Assembly (NCBI GenBank): GCA_910587895.1
Contig: CAJUOE010000263.1
Span: forward strand, 1 to 26,566
Direction of reading: 5' to 3'
DNA length: 26,566 nt
Source of the DNA: an uncultured Lachnospiraceae bacterium
GTDB lineage: Bacteria > Bacillota > Clostridia > Lachnospirales > Lachnospiraceae
A program made the position numbers and the translations under genes. Shown here piece by piece: positions 24,560 to 26,566 of the stretch. Each line of letters opens with the position of its first letter. Positions within the stretch are counted from its first letter, which is position 1. The notes under the pieces are model-generated. The model made no database searches. It was not told the DNA's origin and worked only from the letters and a program-made list of their open reading frames with translations.

Positions 24560-25746
24560 TATTTTCCCTCCTGTGCCAGATAGTCAATCACCGTGTGTAC
24601 GTCCTTGTCGCCCCTGCCGGACAGACAGACAATCATAATTTCATCATCTTTCATTTGCTTTGCCTGTTTCTTTGCATATGCAATCGCATGTGCGCTCTCG
24701 ATAGCGGGAATGATGCCCTCCAGCTTACACAATTCCAGCAATGCATCCATCGCCTCCCCGTCTGTAATGGAGACATATTCTGCCCTGCCGCTGTCCTTAA
24801 GATACGCATGTTCCGGCCCCACGCCCGGATAATCAAGCCCTGCCGAAATCGAGTAGGCAACCTGAATATTTCCATCGTCATCCTGCAACAGATACGAGCG
24901 CATCCCGTGAAGCGTTCCCGGTTTCCCCAGCGCCATGGCACTTGCGTGCTTTCCACTTGCAATCCCCAGCCCTGCTGCCTCCACGCCTATCAGCTTTACA
25001 GATGGCTCTGCGATGAAGTCCGCAAACATGCCGATGGAATTGGAGCCGCCGCCCACACATGCCATCACAACATCCGGCAACCTGCCCTCCGCCTCCAAAA
25101 TCTGTTCCCTGCTCTCCCGGCTGATGACGCTCTGGAACTCTTTGACCATTTTGGGATAGGGATAAGGCCCCACCGCAGACCCAATCACATAAAACGTATC
25201 TTCCGCCGTTTTTGCCCAGGTACGGATTGCCTCATTGGTCGCATCCTTCAACGTACAACTCCCGGATTTTACGCACGCAACCTTTGCCCCCAGCATTTCC
25301 ATGCGAAAGACATTCAGCTCCTGGCGTTTCATATCTTCCTCACCCATATAGACGGTGCATTCCATGTCAAAGAGCGCCGCTGCAGTCGCCGTTGCCACGC
25401 CGTGCTGCCCGGCTCCGGTCTCTGCAATCACCTTCTTCTTTCCCATGCGCTTTGCCAGCAGAATCTGTCCGATTACGTTGTTAATCTTGTGCGCCCCGGT
25501 ATGGTTTAAATCCTCGCGTTTCAGATAAATTTTCGTTCCGTACTCCCTGCTTAAATTTTTTGCATAGTAGAGCGGCGTCTTACGCCCCACATATTGTTTT
25601 AGATAATAGGCATATTCCTCCAAAAACGCCGGATCCCGCATCGCCTCCTCGTACGCTTTGTCGAGCTCTTCCAGTGTATTCATCAAAGACTCCGATACAA
25701 ACTGTCCGCCAAATTCTCCAAAATATCTCTCATTCTTTTTCATCAT
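24559..25746 (-). CDS. trpB: Tryptophan synthase beta chain
   Basis: PLP enzyme that condenses indole with serine to give tryptophan. The PLP lysine is Lys87 in HTGAHKINN, the catalytic Glu is Glu109 in AETGAGQHG, and the phosphate-binding loop is GGGSNS (232-237). At 395 residues it is the TrpB1 form that pairs with TrpA. It starts inside the last codons of trpF (17-base overlap) and ends overlapping trpA. Confidence 0.98.
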   Translation of the reverse strand: MMKKNERYFGEFGGQFVSESLMNTLEELDKAYEEAMRDPAFLEEYAYYLKQYVGRKTPLYYAKNLSREYGTKIYLKREDLNHTGAHKINNVIGQILLAKRMGKKKVIAETGAGQHGVATATAAALFDMECTVYMGEEDMKRQELNVFRMEMLGAKVACVKSGSCTLKDATNEAIRTWAKTAEDTFYVIGSAVGPYPYPKMVKEFQSVISRESREQILEAEGRLPDVVMACVGGGSNSIGMFADFIAEPSVKLIGVEAAGLGIASGKHASAMALGKPGTLHGMRSYLLQDDDGNIQVAYSISAGLDYPGVGPEHAYLKDSGRAEYVSITDGEAMDALLELCKLEGIIPAIESAHAIAYAKKQAKQMKDDEIMIVCLSGRGDKDVHTVIDYLAQEGK

Positions 25747-26452
25747 CTCTCACCTTTCCTGCAATTGATTCTGTCAACGTTCCGTTTTTCTGCCTTACAT
25801 TTCCTGCAAATGCCACGATCAATGACCGTTCTTTTCCGTTTGCACCCTCCACGCCGGAACTGACGTCCACGACGTCCGGCTGGAATATCCTCACAGCCTG
25901 CGCTATATTTTCCGGATTCAACCCTCCGGCAAGAATAAAATCTTTACCCGCACAGACGGTATATCTCATCTCCTCCACCGCCTTTTTGCTGCCCTGCCAG
26001 TCGAATTTCTGGCCGCTCCCGGCTTCCCCGGCGTCAACCACATATCCGCTTATCCCTGGATGATACTCCAGTCTTTTTAAATCCTGCGGCTGTTTCAGGT
26101 TACAGGCGCGCCAGACAGGGATCCGGCATCGCGCCAGAACTTCCCCGAACAATTCTCCATGCACCTGAAGAATGTCAAACCCGGCTTCCTCTATCTGTTC
26201 CAACAATGCCAAATCCGGACTGACCGTAACGGCGACCCGCTTTATCCCGTTCTTCAGACATTTGCCGATTTCCTCCGCCTGTGCAACGCTTACCCCTCGC
26301 CTGCTCTTTTCCCACAGCACAAATCCAGCATAGGATGCTCCAATCTCGTTCAGATAAGAGGTTTCTTCCATTCTCGTAAGCCCGCAGATTTTAATGCGCG
26401 GCACAACCTTTCTTCTATTCCTTTCCATTGCCAGACCTCTATTCCCTTCCAC
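25730..26452 (-). CDS. trpF: Phosphoribosylanthranilate isomerase
   Basis: Isomerises phosphoribosylanthranilate to CdRP, between TrpD and TrpC. The active-site start RIKICGLTR is followed by VTVSPD, DILQVHGE and LAGGLNPENI, with Asp and Ser in VVDVSSGVEG. The family Cys is in KICGLT. The frame is about 240 residues, longer than the usual 200-210, owing to an N-terminal extension of about 18 residues. Start choice is ambiguous: GTG at 26452 and ATG at 26428 both have AGAGG 7 bases upstream, because the start module is duplicated. It overlaps trpB by 17 bases. Confidence 0.94.
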   Translation of the reverse strand: MEGNRGLAMERNRRKVVPRIKICGLTRMEETSYLNEIGASYAGFVLWEKSRRGVSVAQAEEIGKCLKNGIKRVAVTVSPDLALLEQIEEAGFDILQVHGELFGEVLARCRIPVWRACNLKQPQDLKRLEYHPGISGYVVDAGEAGSGQKFDWQGSKKAVEEMRYTVCAGKDFILAGGLNPENIAQAVRIFQPDVVDVSSGVEGANGKERSLIVAFAGNVRQKNGTLTESIAGKVRDDEKE

Positions 26453-26464
26453 TGTTTCACCTCT
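26417..26464 (-). repeat. Tandem 24-bp duplication of the trpF ribosome site and start
   Basis: Two adjacent 24-bp units (26441-26464 and 26417-26440 on the minus strand) match at 18 of 24 positions. Each contains AGAGG followed 7 bases later by an in-frame start codon, GTG in the first and ATG in the second, then GGAA.GGAAT. Confidence 0.65.
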
Positions 26465-26494
26465 CGATTCTCCTTCGCCGCTGCACTTCTTTCC

Positions 26495-26566
26495 CTACAG
26501 GGATTTCCAGCGCCGCGCCAGATGCCTGGGATTATCCGCCTCCATGAATGCCCTTCCAATGAGAAA
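26495..26566 (-). CDS. trpC: Indole-3-glycerol phosphate synthase, C-terminal end (partial)
   Basis: The last 23 codons and TAG stop of a gene cut by the window end. The fragment reads FLIGRAFMEADNPRHLARR and matches the C-terminal helix of TrpC, where the family usually reads LIGEALMR. TrpC closes the indole ring, producing the substrate of TrpA. It sits 42 bp upstream of the first trpF start, as expected in a trp operon. The remainder lies outside the window. Confidence 0.8.
   Translation of the reverse strand, partial: FLIGRAFMEADNPRHLARRWKSL

Noticed and set aside
24502..25509. Plus-strand open frame of 335 codons opposite trpA/trpB
   Set aside because: Fully antisense to two certain trp genes, Cys/His-rich without domain pattern, no ribosome site worth naming.

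Overview
The window looks like chromosome of a low-to-moderate GC member of the Clostridia, most likely Lachnospiraceae (inference). The signs are a type III glutamine synthetase start, the hprK-murB-rapZ-whiA cluster without yvcK, an HydF/TM1266 [FeFe]-hydrogenase maturation locus, strong AGGAGG-type ribosome sites, several TTG/GTG starts and AT-rich sigma-A-like promoters. Almost everything is on the minus strand; pyrG is the only clear plus-strand gene. No tRNA, rRNA, CRISPR array, transposase or phage gene is visible.

Layout from 1 to 26566. 1-616: the start of a type III glutamine synthetase gene that stops matching its family about 45 bp from the window edge, with its leader and promoter. 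617-1480: class II fructose-bisphosphate aldolase with its own promoter. 1628-7677: a compact minus-strand run that reads hprK, M18 aminopeptidase, murB, rapZ, whiA, lipid kinase in transcription order. It joins carbon-catabolite sensing, peptidoglycan precursor synthesis and division/RNA-adapter functions. Its 5' leader (7684-7868) folds into several nested hairpins. 7869-12436: ftsH-uvrC, overlapping by one base at TAATG. This FtsH carries a roughly 275-residue acidic, repeat-built C-terminal tail. 12659-14263: pyrG, diverging from ftsH and ending at a clear terminator shared with a convergent HAD phosphatase gene. 15008-16145: two adjacent paralogous sigma-70-family factors with no recognisable anti-sigma gene, behind a good promoter and a long leader hairpin. 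16305-18011: hydF, a TM1266-type hydrogenase regulator and an unrecognised 76-residue protein. 18117-20932: the trkA-trkH potassium uptake pair, separated from the 76-residue gene by a second hairpin-rich spacer. 21000-22412: ybaK-degV behind a near-consensus promoter. 22662-26566: trpC(end)-trpF-trpB-trpA-trpD, with trpD displaced to the 3' end.

Most of the window is core metabolism. The unusual parts are (a) the repeat-built acidic FtsH tail, (b) two structured spacers ahead of hprK and ahead of the 76-residue gene, (c) the tandem sigma factors with a structured leader, (d) a duplicated ribosome-site/start-codon module at trpF, and (e) the broken end of glnN. No complete, obviously new multi-gene system is evident. 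The best candidates for undescribed biology are the hprK-leader RNA structure, the FtsH tail and the orphan sigma pair. All coordinates and pairings were read by eye; no database search or folding was run.
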